Source: Linyphia triangularis (taxonomy: Eukaryota > Arthropoda > Arachnida > Araneae > Linyphiidae). Taken from it: 64,000 nucleotides of DNA. The stretch spans positions 46,537,385 through 46,601,384 of the forward strand of contig OZ021727.1 in the NCBI GenBank assembly GCA_963978545.1. Direction: 5' to 3'. The notes beneath the pieces are model-generated. The model had not been told where the DNA came from. It made no database searches and saw only the letters and a program-made list of their open reading frames with translations. Positions 10,260 to 24,166 of this stretch are shown in pieces; within the stretch, counting starts at the first letter, position 1; the number at the start of each line of letters is the position of its first letter. The position numbers and the translations under genes were made by a program.

Positions 10260-13200
10260 ATCAAAGAATTCCTTAAACGCTCCGAATGTTGAAACGGCTC
10301 CGTTTTGTTAAAATCAGAAGTAAAGGGTCTTGCACCTCCAGTAAAACAATAACAGTTTGAATTATGCCCAGGTACACTTCGTAATTGAGTGGTTTGAATA
10401 AAAATATGTGCTTTTCAAATGCAAAAAAAAAAAAAAATTAAAAACATTGAACGAAGCAGATTATTGATAAAATCATTTGAGCAAAATTGGATTAAAATGT
10501 TCAAATCTAATAATGATATTCACACGATTTTTTTTTTTTTTTTTTAAAGAGTTTTCGCATATAGAAAGTGAAATCAACAATAACCACATAAAATATAGAC
10601 ACATCAAATAACTTAGAGTGTTGAAAGTCTTGCTACATACATTAAAGATGTGGGCAAAACAAAAAACAAAAAAATAATAATAATAATAAATAAATAAATA
10701 ACCGGTACTCTTTTTAATTGATCAACTTGTACAATCACTTTCTTTACTGAATATTATTTTTGGTAAACAGATAAGACAACTACTGCTTTTCTCTATTGCT
10801 ATGATTAGATTTGAGTTATTTAACTTTAAACATTTGTTTTAAGCAAAATGTTTAAAAAAAAATCAAAAATTTATTAGAAAATAAATAATTTGCACAAATA
10901 AATATAACTTAATGTGACGTCAGAAAATAGCATTTAAAACAGTTTGCATTTAAAAACAGTATAGTTACAAAAAAAGTTTTAACGAAACAGTTTTTATTAT
11001 ATTATTTAAAATCTTAACAAGAAAACTAATATCATCCTTCAAAATTTAATCAGTATTTCCAATAAATTGCTCAATTTAAAACTTTTAGCCTTGAGCTTGT
11101 CAGATATTATCTTGTACACGTGAACACACACATAAGAATTTATTCATATTCTCTAAGTTGAAATTCAAAATTGTCTACCTTTCAAACGCATTAAATAGTT
11201 TTAGGTGGTCCACATGTGACTTACTTATATGATCTATTTTAGAAAACTTTCACTTCAGATACATTTTAAGTCAATTTTATAATTTTAGCTTACATATATA
11301 AAAATTAATGAATGAGAATTTGATTTCTAATTTGCTTACAATTAACGATTATTTTCTTCTTGTTCAGTAATAATATGTATTATTACACAATCTACCCATT
11401 GACCAGTACATCAGTATAATCTACTCAAGACCCTAAAATTTTGAACTGGAATACTTATTTAAAACGAATAAACGAATAAAATAGAAATTTCTACAATATA
11501 AAAAAAAAAAAAAAAATAGCACAATTATTATAAGATGGAAGAAATATCTTTTACACAATGGGGGAAATGCATACCAATGTCAATATATGTTAATGTTGTA
11601 TAGAAAGTACAATATGTGATTTTAAATTTACTATCAGAAGTTTAGAAGGGATAATTTAGAATGTTGAAGTAGAACACAATATCTCTCCTATGTGCTTTCC
11701 AATCGCTTTGTATATTAATATGTTCCTCTTATCCTTACTTCTGTCCATAATTAATGAAAACATATACATTCTACACATTTATGAAAAGAAAAAAAATAGA
11801 AGTCAAATCCAATGGCCTAAATCTTTTGCTTTAAATGACTCACTTTAAAACTAACACGACGTAACAAAACTAGAGCGTTGATTTATTCTGAAAATTCTTA
11901 TAATATAATAGTTTTAAGTGGAAAAAAGATTTTATGTACACGGCTTTGCGTTGTTGTATCAGTGGAAGAACGTGCTGAAAGTATCACATGACATCTTCCG
12001 CCAGGGAAGCTTTTACAGATGAGGAAAAAAGGATGAGGGTGGAGAAATTCTCCTCATAAAGCAAGAATTGTTATGATCCTAGCATTCTTTTTAGGAAAGT
12101 TAAATTGCTGAAGCAGAATCGTGACGAAGATGCACCCCGGTAGGCGATATTGAATTGAAAAAGACAACTGACACCAAAACGAAATTAAAGCCTGAAATTT
12201 TTGAAAACAAACAACGGCAGCTACTTTACAAAAAAATGTATTAAATAACAATTCAAAAGGGAAAAAATATTTTCTAATGTTTTTATCATTTATTATTTTT
12301 TTCTCGGTATTTGGTATGATTGCAGTTCTGTTTCAAATTTTCATATTTTTATTAATATTGGACCATTTAAAACAGTACTCAAAATATACTGTTTGTAGCT
12401 ATATGTGTTTACATACTTTGATGTAAAACTTTTTTTTTTTTTTTTGGTTAGGTATTTAACCAATAAAATATTGCACATGTACGAACCATAAACCAATAAA
12501 ATATTGCACGTGCAAAAAACAATTCTTTCACAAATAAGAAACAATTTCTTCATTACATTAAAAAAGATAACCTATTGACAAGTCAAGTTATAGTCACATT
12601 AAACATCAACATTATTTCTCGAAAAAAAAAAATGGTGATTCAGTAAATAAAAAAAGAAAAAAAAAAAAGGGAGCGTTCTTGGAATTTTAAAGCTGAATTC
12701 TCGAAATTCATTAAATTATTACTTATCTACTTAATCCACTAAGCTCTTCAATGATTTTAGTGCAAGCTTCAAGCATCTAAACTTGCTGGGAAAGAATACT
12801 TTTGATTTTTAAGACTAAATTTAATTAATTTAATTTGCTTGCATATTTAGTATGCAATCATATACGGTTACGAATTTCTTTTTTTCTGAAACTAATTAAT
12901 TTGATTCTGAATTAAAAAATTAAATTCTGAAGCAAAGAAACTTTTCCTTGTTTTACTTTTATTTCTTCATAATAATTGCCAATTAGTTTAAATATTCCTT
13001 AAGCTAATCATAATATTGTTGCTGTAACTTTGGTTATAACTTTATTCTAATAATAAAAAAAAAAAGAATTTATAAAAGGTGCTCTAAGTCAGTGGCAATG
13101 GATAAATTATATTATGTACTTTCTAAGAATCTGCCGAGTCACCAATAGTTATTCCGGACTTAAGGTATACATTAGGAATTGCAAAATTTGACTTAGATCT

Positions 13201-14035
13201 GCTTTTTTTTTTTTTTTTTTAATATTTTCGAATTCATTACCTTTAAAATAATACCATTTTCTTTCTGAGACTAAATTTTGTTTTTAAATTACAGTGTGTT
13301 TTATGAACCTGTTTTGTATCACGTTCATTAGTGTAGTAAACTTTAAACGCGTTTTCTGAAGAATGACATTTAGTGTTATATGACTTTACGCCAACGGTCA
13401 TAACTTCATAATAAATTGTCCGATTTGCAAAATTCAAATTTTGTTTTGAAGACACAAGTTGTGAATGTGTATCCTATGGAGAATCTAACATATATTGTTA
13501 TAAACACGTTTTTATGAATATTTTAATCTTAATTTTTTTGTTTTGTTAAAAACTATGTTTTTTTTTTTTTTTTTTGTTTTTTTTTTTTTTTTTTTTAAAC
13601 TTTTTATTTAAAAATTTATAATTGAATAAAAATTGCAGCCAAATTCAAAATTCTCCATAGTATCATGCATCAATATAATATCTTTCATTTGCAATAAAAA
13701 TCATACCTCTAACTTAGTTACAAGTTTATTTATGTATGCTCTAATAATGTCCTAATTAGTCACTTTAATTGAAATTAGCTGATAAAAAAATTGATGGGAA
13801 AAAAATTATATATAAAAATGCATCATTTTTAAATCTGACATACTGCCAAAAAGTTTGAAATTATTACCTAAAAATTAAAGAAAATCATCTCAATTGTATA
13901 TGTATACCTTAACAGGGATACATATATTTGGTGATTTTTTTAATTTTTTTTTAACTTGTACTGTGAAAAAAGCTCTTAGATTTTCTATTAAAAAATCATG
14001 TACTGCGACTGATGTTGAGTTTGCTTTGACTTTGC

Positions 14036-14074
<39 letters not shown>

Positions 14075-14200
14075 GTGTGTTGGAACATGCTACTGTTCAT
14101 TAAAGTATTTGTGTTTAATTCAAGAAGTTTTATTCAGAATTAAATCTCACAATTTTTTTAAGATCAGTCATCTGAGAAGAGAACTCAGAACAAATTCTTG
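10260..14200. other. No gene; homopolymer-rich AT DNA
   Basis: Contains T runs at 10528, 12430, 13203, 13558, 13577 and 14037, A runs at 10423 and 11500, and AAT/AAAT simple repeat near 10672-10700. The short minus frames here look like chance. Confidence 0.55.
14037..14070 (+). repeat. Poly(T) tract, 34 nt
   Basis: A run of 34 T. Other long + strand T runs are at 10528, 13203, 13558, 13577, 15868, 18088, 23495 and 24323. Confidence 0.95.
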
Positions 14201-14219
14201 GCAGACTTAGAATCCTTTC

Positions 14220-14420
14220 ATTTTAAATACTTTTATGCGAGAAAGGATCATCCATATAGATAAACAACTGGATAGACTGCTCCGATATCAATGCAAGAAG
14301 AAAAACGCTCTGGTGGTTGATGACGCGGTTTGGTGGGATGATTAACCAATCACAGTTCACTTTATTAGTTGGGTGGGAATGCGAAAAACCTTGTAAAGGG
14401 CTAGAGTAGATACTTTTTTG
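14220..14420 (-). other. GC-raised segment of unknown nature with a 66-codon open frame
   Basis: The minus frame 14423-14223 encodes a peptide with NCDWLIIPPNRVINHQSV. The + strand carries TGATGACGCGG and an ATTAACCAATCAC motif, which look more like promoter or transposon-terminal sequence than coding DNA. I suspect a dispersed repeat, but no second copy is present in this window. Confidence 0.25.
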
Positions 14421-14429
14421 CACGTTATT

Positions 14430-16772
14430 ACTAATTAATATCTACTGTTGGAATTTCTGCTGTGTACAACACAAAATTTTATTTTCAATCCTCAGCAATC
14501 CATATTTTTTATCCCACCAACGGCATCTGACAATGGCTTCATTTTTCCAGAGTTAAGCAATCTATCCAATTACTTATCTATATCGATGAAAAGGATGGAA
14601 CAAAAGAAATAGAATGATGGGAATCATGAAAATGAAGTAATTTTTAATTTCAACTTTTGCTTTTCCAGAAAAATCAAAAACCAGATTTTTACCTACCAGA
14701 TTATAATTATGTATCTATAACACTTTAGTTTTTGACCAAAATATGCATTCACTACCAGTAGCTTCATAAAAGTGCTGAAGTATGAGAAGTTTGTAATTTA
14801 TCGAAAGTTGAGTATCAGTTTGAGGGATTATTCAGATTTTTTTTCGTAATTCACTTTCTCGGCACTTGTAGTAATCCGCTTTCCCAATAGATGGCAGTAA
14901 CTGAGGTGTAAAGAGGAGACACCGAATTAATATAACATTTAAATATCTTTTTCGTCAGGTTCGGATAAAGGTGCGTGCATTCATTTGAAAAATGAAAGTA
15001 ACGAAATTACAACCACAAAACTTTGAAAAGTAAAATTGAAATGTCTCTTTAATATGAAAGAATGGAATCAACTGGATTATTCCAAACTTTTATCAACAAG
15101 GCATACAAAATAACTTTTTATTTGATTAATTAATAAAGCAAACTGTAAAATAGACATTATTCGTAAAGGCAAACTGTTGTATAGACATTATGTAGGTGAT
15201 CCTATTGTTTTTGTTCCCTTCTCATCATTTGAATCAGTCGCATTCTTTAAAAACGGTTTTGATGCTAGCTTCCAAAATAATAAATAAAATTCTTATAGCT
15301 AGAGTGCCTACATTGACACTCTACTAATAACGTTTATCTCCGGTAACTCCAACACGTGTTATTCAGAAAACTGAGCTTTATCTCTCATAAGCATATTTAC
15401 ATAAAGTTATTTTATTGAGGCAAATATATTAGTTATTTTTCTATTCCTCAGAAGAATCTTTAACCTTTATATCGATGCTGCATGACTGTCGGATAGCATG
15501 AACTAAAGTAGGTTAACAGTGAATGAACTTTTTCGACAGAATCCTCAACAGTGCTATTATTTTATTGTTGTTAATTAGCATTTGTTTTTGTTGCCAAATA
15601 TGTGTTACTTTATGTTTTGGAAAGAACGAAACTGCGGTTTTTAAGAGGGTGCCGTATCAAAAATAAAAATGTATTTGTAATTTTTTTTTTTTTTTTATTT
15701 TTTCCCCCAAAGATTCATAAATGCTTTTGTATGCCTATTAAATATTTTTAAAAAGTCATAACAAATGTTTTTATCCTTTATCATATGTTAAAAAATAATA
15801 ATTAAAAAACGATAACCAAGTAAAACGATAAATAATACGAAACGAATAACAACGATTAATGAAAATGTTTTTTTTTTTTTTTTTTTTTTTTTTTCCCCAA
15901 ATAAAAGCTTTCTGCAATTCATACATTATATAAAGAAAAGTTTTCATAGAAATTTTATGAGTTAATTTTTAAAAATTAAGTATAAAGGTTAAAATATTCC
16001 AGACACTTTTTTGTCTAACAGCGCAACGAAATTTTTTAGAAAACTGCTAATAAGAAATTTTTAGGGATACAAACTTTAGTCTTTTTGAGTTATTATGTGT
16101 TAAAGTTAATGAATTATTTTTGTGCATCGAGCGTCCTTTCAGAAAACACTAACCACCGTAGAAGTATATTTTTTTGCAATCCCAGAGATATATCTTCTAA
16201 AACACTAACGTAACATCTTGATGGAGTTATTTAATATCTAAATTTTGATTCGATTCGAAAAATTCGATTGCAGGCTCGAGCGAATGATGTTGCTTTATTT
16301 GCCTTTTATCAAAAGAGAAAATTGACAAAATTTTAAAAAAATCAGCATTTAAAAAAATTTAAAAGAGCTGTTTTAATATGAAACATTTTATCCAGTTACC
16401 ACTTACAAAATTTATCTAAGAAAAAAATTTCAGAATGATTCCTGCCAAAAAATTTATGTTTGCACCCTATACCACCCAAAACAATAATGCTATATCAAGT
16501 AGCTGGGTTTTGTTAATTTAAATGAATGTGTGATGGCTGACAGATAACATTTACACAGAAAATAAATTTGAGATGATACTGAGAAAAAAATCTTTCCTTT
16601 CTAGGTTGTTTTATTTAATTGCCTAAATCAAAGTAAGTATATCAAATGTATGTGTACTAAAAACAGTTCAGATTTAATTATATGTGCATTTATTTGTTGC
16701 AAAATATGCTTAAAATATTTATCAAGTATAAAATATTTTCAAACACATTATTGTGTGTGTATTTATTAATAT
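14430..16772. other. No gene seen; presumed intron or 3' flank
   Basis: This should contain or precede the next exon of the secreted-protein gene, but I found none. One acceptor-like site on the minus strand (CTTTACACCTCAG near 14906) is in the right phase, but the frame stops after 25 codons and lacks the family's cysteine pattern. Confidence 0.45.
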
Positions 16773-17211
16773 TGTAACACAAATTTTTTGTATATAATTG
16801 TAAATAGTACGTATTAATTTTAAAGTTATATTTTATTTGTTAACAGCGATAATACAGGCTAGAAAAAATGTGGCAACATCTAAGGCGGTCGGGATATTTC
16901 GAGATGTTTCGTTTCTATCAATTGACTGGTTAACTTGATATTTCGAGAAAGTTCTTAAGCGCACCTATAAAATAGACCGCAGCTAAAATCGGCGTTCAGT
17001 TTGACTTCGGATCACAATGAAAGAAGCTGAGCACTTTGTTTACTTATTGGAGTGTGACTGAACTCTCGCTGTATTCGAATTTGTTTTTACTGAAGCTTGT
17101 GTTGAAGCTTGAGAGTGATTGCACTATTGTTCGGAGGGTTTTTGTGAGCTTTTGAATATTTTTTTCTAATAAAAACTGTGCCATCATTGCTTCTGAGGAA
17201 AATTCATAACA
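16773..17211 (+). mobile_element. Solo LTR, family D copy 1, with 4-bp target duplication
   Basis: This 439-bp unit begins TGTAACAC, ends CATAACA and is flanked by ATAT on both sides (16769-16772 and 17212-17215). It has the expected LTR parts in order: TATAAAA at 16966-16972, an arthropod-type initiator TCAGT at 16996-17000, and an AATAAA polyadenylation signal at 17168-17173. No primer-binding site or internal region follows. It lies in the intron of the minus-strand gene, 43 bp past the exon 4 donor, with its own promoter pointing toward that exon in antisense. Confidence 0.75.
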
Positions 17212-17254
17212 ATATACTTAAAATTATAAATGTATAAGTAGATTTATAGCTTAC

Positions 17255-17390
17255 CAGCAAGATTTCCGGAGTTTGTCTTTCACATGCATGTCTTCCTTTT
17301 TCGCTGACTCTTGTTGACTCAAATAGCTATCAGCACATTTTCTATATTCTGAACTAAGATTTCTGTAACAGCTAGCGTGTATCAAATATT
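17255..17390 (-). CDS. Exon 4 of the secreted Cys-rich protein gene
   Basis: This 136-nt exon has an acceptor ending TTTCTTTAG and the donor GTAAGC. Two A bases complete Lys102 with the last base of exon 3, giving FRQ-K-YLIHASC. Forty-four codons follow (residues 103-146), with cysteines at 109, 120 and 146 and an NLS sequon at 112-114. The exon ends in TG, so residue 147 is Cys or Trp, and a CC pair is plausible. The stretch after about residue 124 is charged and helix-like. A solo LTR begins only 43 bp past this donor, inside the next intron. I did not find the next exon downstream on this strand. Confidence 0.85.
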
Positions 17391-20017
17391 CTAAAGAAAT
17401 AAAGAAAAAGAAGAAATGATTTTAATACACATTGCAAAATACTTCGTGTTCTTATCAAGATATAAAAATCATAAGTAATAGCAATTATATTCAATATACA
17501 GTTACTGAAGAAATAGTGAACTGCTATAGCTCACAACAAAAAGTATCTAAATAAATTAATTTTTAAAGTTAAGTGTAAATTTCTATTAAAAAAGTATCAT
17601 ATGAATCAAGCACATTTTTTAAACTCTTGCTGCAAATTTCAGTTATATAAGAGTAACCGTTTCGTTCTTCCTATACAATTAAAAATGACGAATCAAAATA
17701 AATAAAAATGATATAAATATTAAAAATAATAAAAATAATTTTCAAGTTATTAAATCAGTAAGTTCATCATTAACAATCACCACAAAAAAAATTGTATACA
17801 GCCATTCTGTACTACCAAAAAGATTGGTAATACAGCCTAATAGCTGTAGAAGCGATAAATGATATACCTTAATATACATACTGTAAAATAATAACAATAC
17901 AGCTTCCACAATAGTAATAAAAATGCCTCACTTTAAGATTCTACTACTTTACTATAATGGGCAAAGTTTTTACAAAAATCGAAGAATCATGACAACTGCA
18001 TGTTTAATTTTCGTTTTTGATTTTTCTAAATAATAATAAAGTTCCACACATAATTCACCAATTTCGCCAAAAAACTTAATTTTCAGCTTTTTTTTTTTTT
18101 TTTTTTTTTTTTTAATTGTTATTTATAATTTGCTGTCTATTACAGTAATTAAAATTGTGACTATTGACAATTACGATAAATTTTGCTGCAGTATAGTTAT
18201 TTGTAAAAAATTAAGAGATAAAGAAATTTGTAATGTTCAGGTTATTTTGGAAGAGCTGTTATGGAATACATACTTCATAACATGGCAATCAATTAAAAAT
18301 AAGTCTTATGAAAAGGATTAAGTATCCTGGACCAGAAATTATTAGTTTAAGTTTACAATGCATCTTTCAAAGCCGTTATATCAAACACTTTTCAAACTCA
18401 GTAAAATTAATTTTCGCAACATTGCATAAAATATTCATGCCCATAGTTTGGTACAATAGTATCACACAAAAACCACATTTTTGTAATGAAATAATTTATA
18501 ATAATATCAGTAGTTATGGATTTTGAAAATTAACATTCTAAAATTGTAAATTATATTGTGTTTGAAAAACAAATTTTTTATTCTTAAACCTTTCGTAATT
18601 CCCACCAGAAAACTCTATGAAAAAGATACGATTTACTAAAAGTATACCTAAAACATGAAACAATTCGATTTGAAGAGATAATAGCAAAATTTTAAGGTTC
18701 TCAACAAAACTTAGTTTAAAGAAAGTCGCAATTTTAAAATAGAGTCAACAAGACAATATGCCCTACTTAAAATTATTTATCATAAAATAGAGTTTTATCC
18801 GAAATGTATATTAAAAAAAAATGTTTTAGCTGAATATTCACACAACTTAATGACGAAACAAAATGACAGTGATCTCACAAAATTTCATTTTTATTTAGTA
18901 CGACAAATTAAATGTCAAAAAATTATTACTTAAGAAAAAAAGTATTTAAATAAGAGCGAATTTTAGTAAGAGATATCATTTATTTTTTCAACTTAAAGTT
19001 AGAACTAAATTATCTCATTTATTCCAGAAAAACAATGGTGGTGAAACGTAATTTTTCTGTTTAACAAAAAAGTAATTAAGCAATACTACCAAGCAGATAA
19101 TTATGTCTTATTCTTTTCTATTTTGTAAGAAATAATTAAAGTTTATTATGAAGCAGAAATTCATAAGCCTAGGGTAAAATAATTTGGAACATCTTAAGCT
19201 TAGAATTGGAAGGTGTGTCTAAAAAGTATTTAAAAAAATAACCTTCTTACAACAAAAACTGTTAATCAAGTATTTCAATTATAATTCTGGAAATATAACA
19301 CAATCCTCTTTAACTAGGATTATCAATGTTGCTTTCTTAATTCTTACTGAAACATAGAGTTTGGAAATGGTGTCTTATTTTTAACTGAAACAAGATGATT
19401 GTAAATAATATACTGTGTTCAAATATTCTTTGCTGACATTATTTGCATTTAATAAGTTACTGCGTGTCAAACTCATTTTTTAAATATTATTCACTTTTAA
19501 TTCATAAGTGAATTAAGCTACAGATCATTTAGGAATTTATTTTATACAAACAGTGAACTTTAACACAGGAATGTGTATTAATAGTATTAAAAATTTTTGA
19601 AAAAAATAAATAGATATTCTGAAAAAAATAGGAATATTTTCTGTAAGAATTTGCGAAAAGCAGAAAGGAAGAGTGAATACACGAAATTTTCCCGTCTATC
19701 ACACGATTTTCAGTTTCATTTCATCCAGTCAATTTTGTTTTCATCATTTTGAAGAGGAAATGCTCTATTTTAAAAATGTTGTTGTCGCTAAGCTGACAAA
19801 CCAGTAAGTGTCTGTATTTAAATCGGCTATGTCCGTTGATGTATTTTCAGATGGGTGTGTCTTGCTAAGAATTGGGTTGATGTAATCAATGCTATAAGGA
19901 CACAATTCCTTTATAAATATGAGTTTAGATTATTTGTTTTAAGTACACTGTTTTAATTGAGTAGCTGAAAGAGAAAAAGTGCCTTCTTAACACCAATCAT
20001 AGCCAATATATATATAT

Positions 20018-20479
20018 TGCTACCCACATGTTCTGTATATAATTGTAAATAGTGACATATTAATTTAAAATTCTATTGTAATTTATTTATATTATTTTAT
20101 TTGTTAACAGTGATAATATAGGTTGGGGAAAAGGTGGCAACACCTAAAGCAATCGGGAAATTTCTAGATGTTTCTCTTTTTTTTATAGTTGGCTGGATAT
20201 TTCGAGAAGGTTCTCATGCGCCTCTATAAATTAGACCGCAGCTAAAATCGACGGACAGTTTGACTTTGGAACTCGATGAAAGCTGAACACGTTGAGTGTG
20301 CTTGACCTGAATTATCACTGAATTCGAAGTTGTTATTATTGAAACCTTTGTGAAGCTTGATAGTGATTGATTGCACTGTTCTTCGATTAAGTTTTGTGTG
20401 CCTTTGAAGAGAGAATAAATAATAGTTCTTATATAATAAAAACTATGCCATAATTGCCTGTGTGGGAAAATTCACAACA
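20018..20479 (+). mobile_element. Solo LTR, family D copy 2
   Basis: This copy aligns along its length with the LTR at 16773-17211 and has the same orientation. Shared blocks include TATATAATTGTAAATAGT, TTTGTTAACAG, TAGACCGCAGCTAAAATCG and the polyadenylation region. Its TATA-like TATAAAT is at 20225-20231. The copies differ at many sites, so they look like independent insertions rather than two ends of one element. The 2.8 kb between them has no gag or pol frame. The target duplication is unclear here because the left flank is a TA repeat. Confidence 0.7.
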
Positions 20480-22374
20480 ACATATACGAAAAAATTAATG
20501 ACTAATTTTTGGTTTAATTTTTGCTAAAGTACCAACTTCATGAATCTTATGTCGATCGGAACCATCCGTATCTGTAAAACATACAAAAGACACACCTTCC
20601 AATTGAGATTAAAAAAAAAATAAAAAAAAGCAAACAAAAATAATTTTAAAAAATGACCAATATTCATCCAGCCGTACTCCTGGTTAAAGTTTTAGTCACA
20701 ACCAGAATAGGTAAATGAAGATGACTCCAATAATTATTCTTAGCCAGTGCTGTTGTTTACTATTGACATTTATATATTTTATTCTTCATCTACTCAGGAG
20801 GAGCAACAAAAAGGCAAAAATCAGAGTTCTATCTATAGAAGAAACGAATATATGAAGGGGTGTAAACTAGTCTGAGCATAATGCACACGAACAAGTGACA
20901 TCATTAAAGAAAAGAGCACAAATTGTGTTCGGTGATGTTGGATGATTATAGCGTTTCTTCTTTAAGAGCAACAGACTTAAGTCACTCACATACTTTTATT
21001 GAAAATCTGAATGGCAATGGGTCAATAATTTCTTCCTCTAAAGTTGTACTAAAACATTAGCTTCAGAAGAAGAGACGAGGGAAATTATTTTAAACGAAGA
21101 TTTTTCTAAAGTCTTCGAACTCTTATAAGTAATTCACGTATATTTTTGTGTTTTGTGCCTGTAATATTTTTTTTACATAAACAAAAAAGAAATACCTATA
21201 TTTATTGATTTTTGGACATTTTGATTTTATAACACCCATTTCGCTTGCAATTTATCTACAATTCATTCCTAGTAGGGTTTACAATGCCTTAAAACAAATT
21301 TAAGGGCTGTTTAGGTTGAAAAATATCCAATGAACAAAGTTACTTAATATGCCATGTAACTTTGGCCACATGGGATTTAATTATTAAAAAAAAATGAAAC
21401 TACGCCATAAATAACACTTTCATAGAATTAAGTTTCCCATAAAATTAAGTTTCTTTCAAAAACACATTAAGGGTATGTACTCTTAAAACTACTTGATATA
21501 AAACACTTAAAATTATATTTTTTACATATTCGGAAGTATTACTATGCAACAACTAAATTTTATTTAAAAAAAGTTCACACAGTACTTTAAATTTTCAAAA
21601 TTCAAAAAAAAAAAAAAAAATAGAAGTTTTTAAATTCTATCTTTTTTTTTCATTTTTTAAAAAGAAATGTCCTAGTAATATACTCTAAACTTTTAAATAT
21701 CGTATTTTAAATAAGTAACATACATTTGGAGAAAAACAATAAAAACTATTTATAGGTAAAAAATCATTAAAAAAAAATATTTTTTAACATTTAAATTTTG
21801 AAACAAAAAGTTCATATTTTATTCAAAAATCCATGCCTAATTTTGTTAAATAGGTCTTTAGAATGGCACAAAAAAAATCTATTATTTCATTTATATTTGT
21901 TGGAGTTTTTGCATTTTGAGTAGGGAAGGAATCCCAAAAAACATAAACTGAGAAAAATGCTTTCGAAACATCGAAAGGACTATTGCAGCTATGCTAAATT
22001 CTCCATAAAAATATAATTTTTGTGCAATTGAACTTATCGAATCAGCTCATCAAAAACTTGCCAGAATAAGGAGAAGGTTTCAAAGTTTATAAATTAGCAA
22101 AAAATAGAAAATCAATATTTTTATAAGTTTTTGTGAAAACTTAAAAAAAATATTGATTTTTCAAGGGGTACTAAGTCCACTTAAAATTTTGTTTTGTTAA
22201 AATTTAACCATTCTAAACAAATTTTTTGCTATAAACCCTTTACACTCATTGGAAATGTGTAATTGCAGCTTATTTAAACAATTCTTAACTCAGGTCGAGT
22301 TTTCATAGTGTTTCAACACCGCGAAATAAACCATCAATTTCGTACAGTACTTGGCAAACTTTTTTTCTCCAGAA

Positions 22375-22510
22375 CTTTATAAAATGCACTGCCACCGACA
22401 ACAACCGTATCTTCTAAGTTTTAATTTGATTGGATGGTAGAAATTGATTAATAGCCCACCAAAAATTTGCCTAATACAAACACACACACAGAAAAAAATC
22501 GGAGTAAATA
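22375..22510 (+). repeat. Dispersed repeat family C, copy 1
   Basis: It shares with the other copies an ordered set of blocks: TGCACTGCCACCGACA, a TTTnAAnnnGATTGnATG block, and a tail rich in CACACACA followed by AATCG. It is diverged and lies in intron 3 of the secreted-protein gene. Confidence 0.55.
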
Positions 22511-23422
22511 TAGAAATTTAAAAAAAAGAATAAGTTGGCCCCAATTAATGGGCTTTATTTTAAAAAGAAGCATTTCTTCCTCGATATCCCTTTGAAATAC
22601 ATCAAATACAAGTTTGTTTTAAAATTGAAGAATAAAGTACTTATGAAATGTATTTAAACATATTTCATAATGGTAATTGAGTGAAAATCAAATATTTAAA
22701 AAACAAAAAAAATCATTGTCTTTTCTCATTTCTTTAGAATTGGTTATGAAGTTTACATCAAAAGTTTCGGCAGTATTTCTTTTAGTTTTCAATTGGTAAT
22801 TTAACGTTTTTAAGTAACTTTTTAAAAAATTAAAAGGTGTTCTTCAATGTGTTGTTGCACATGATTTAAGAATTTTATGTAAGAAAATTTATGCCCTGTT
22901 GGAAAATTTCTTTCTTTTGAGTTTTTTCACCGATTTTGTTCATTACTGCCTACAAACACCAGTATTTTTATCTGATTGATCGGAGGTTCCGAAGGGAATC
23001 TTGATTCTACCAAATACTTCTAGTTCGGGTTTATTGATTTCTTGTGTCAATGGGCTGATTGAAAAGCTTTAACAGACGTTTTTCAGTGCAAATAAAAAAT
23101 TTTATCATTGGTATTTGCTTTTAGTTTTACATCAAAAAAGATCGCTCAATAGAATAGATTTATCATTTGCTATTTTTATCTTCAATACATTACGTTAGTA
23201 TGTATTCAGAACAAGGAAATTCCAGACTCAAACTGATTCAAATATGTTTTGTAGACGTTTATAGAGGACTTACGATTAAGATCATTTTTTCAACTGCAAT
23301 CTAATGACTTTAGTTGCAAAATATTAGCAATGTTTTAATATTTCATAAATTATTTTTAACGTGAATTTTGTCACGTTATTTCTTCATTTTGGTATAATAT
23401 TGTGTTTTACTATAAATTCACT

Positions 23423-24166
23423 TTTTACTTTCAATTACCCATATGTATAGATAGAGTAATGAAAATATAGCATTCGGGCAACAACAAAAAATCGTTTTTT
23501 TTTTTTTTTTTTTTTTTTTTCCCTTGCATTTCTTTACGTTTTGGTAAAACCTGATTCAAAAAAGTGATCCACAAAAAATGTCTGTCTGTGTGTCTGTGGT
23601 CAGCATAACTCCCTAACGCATTGACCTACAATTTTCAAATTTGGTGTGCGGATTGGTGATGGCCATGGAACCTACCATTATGGTTTTCGTCAAAATCGCG
23701 GATGCGTATAAGATACCTCCCTTTGAAAAAAAAGCATGTTTTTCAATGATTGCTAAAAAACGGTTCTAACGATTTCGATAAAAATCGCCTCTTAAGGTGT
23801 TCTAAACATCCCCATCATCGAAAATCCTGTAAAAATCCTTTAATGGAGTAAAAAGCAGCCTTCAACGCAGAGTTCTCTTTCCTTGAGCATGCCTCATCAA
23901 CGATCGTTTTTTCTTGTCTCATCAGTTTCACTTACAATGAAGGGTAATATGAGGATCCACGAAAATTATATCGCCAAATCACCATTTTTGAGAAGGGGAG
24001 GAAGGATATGCTTTTTTTTAAACCCATTCAAGAAATATCGCAAAGAATATCACCAAACTGGCCATTTATCTCTAAATGAATGATAAAAATATAAAAATGG
24101 TAAAGACACAAATTGACATCAATATTATAGTGTAACTGGAAGTTGTGCGATGTTCCACACCCCTAA
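23423..24166 (+). mobile_element. Family A repeat, copy 1 (Helitron-like ends)
   Basis: One of three same-orientation copies. The left end is a foldback, CTTTCAATTACCCATATG then AGAGTAATGAAA. The right end is TGGAAGTTGTGCGATGTTCCA (5-bp stem) followed by CACCCCTAA and then T. The 3' CTAA, the small hairpin just upstream and the T that follows fit Helitron-type transposition, but no RepHel coding sequence is present. It contains a 26-nt T run at 23495-23520 and a 66-codon chance frame at 23883-24083. Confidence 0.65.

Noticed and set aside
14830..14906. Possible exon 5 of the secreted gene after a CACCTCAG acceptor
   Set aside because: Right phase but only 25 codons to a stop, and the cysteine spacing does not fit the earlier exons.
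16773..20479. A single LTR retrotransposon with LTRs at 16.8 and 20.0 kb
   Set aside because: The two LTRs are well diverged, no primer-binding site or gag/pol lies between them, and the left one has its own 4-bp target duplication.
20798..20875. Open + stretch after a strong acceptor (CTTCATCTACTCAG), 25 codons then stop
   Set aside because: Could be a terminal exon, but there is no upstream partner on the + strand and no recognisable peptide.
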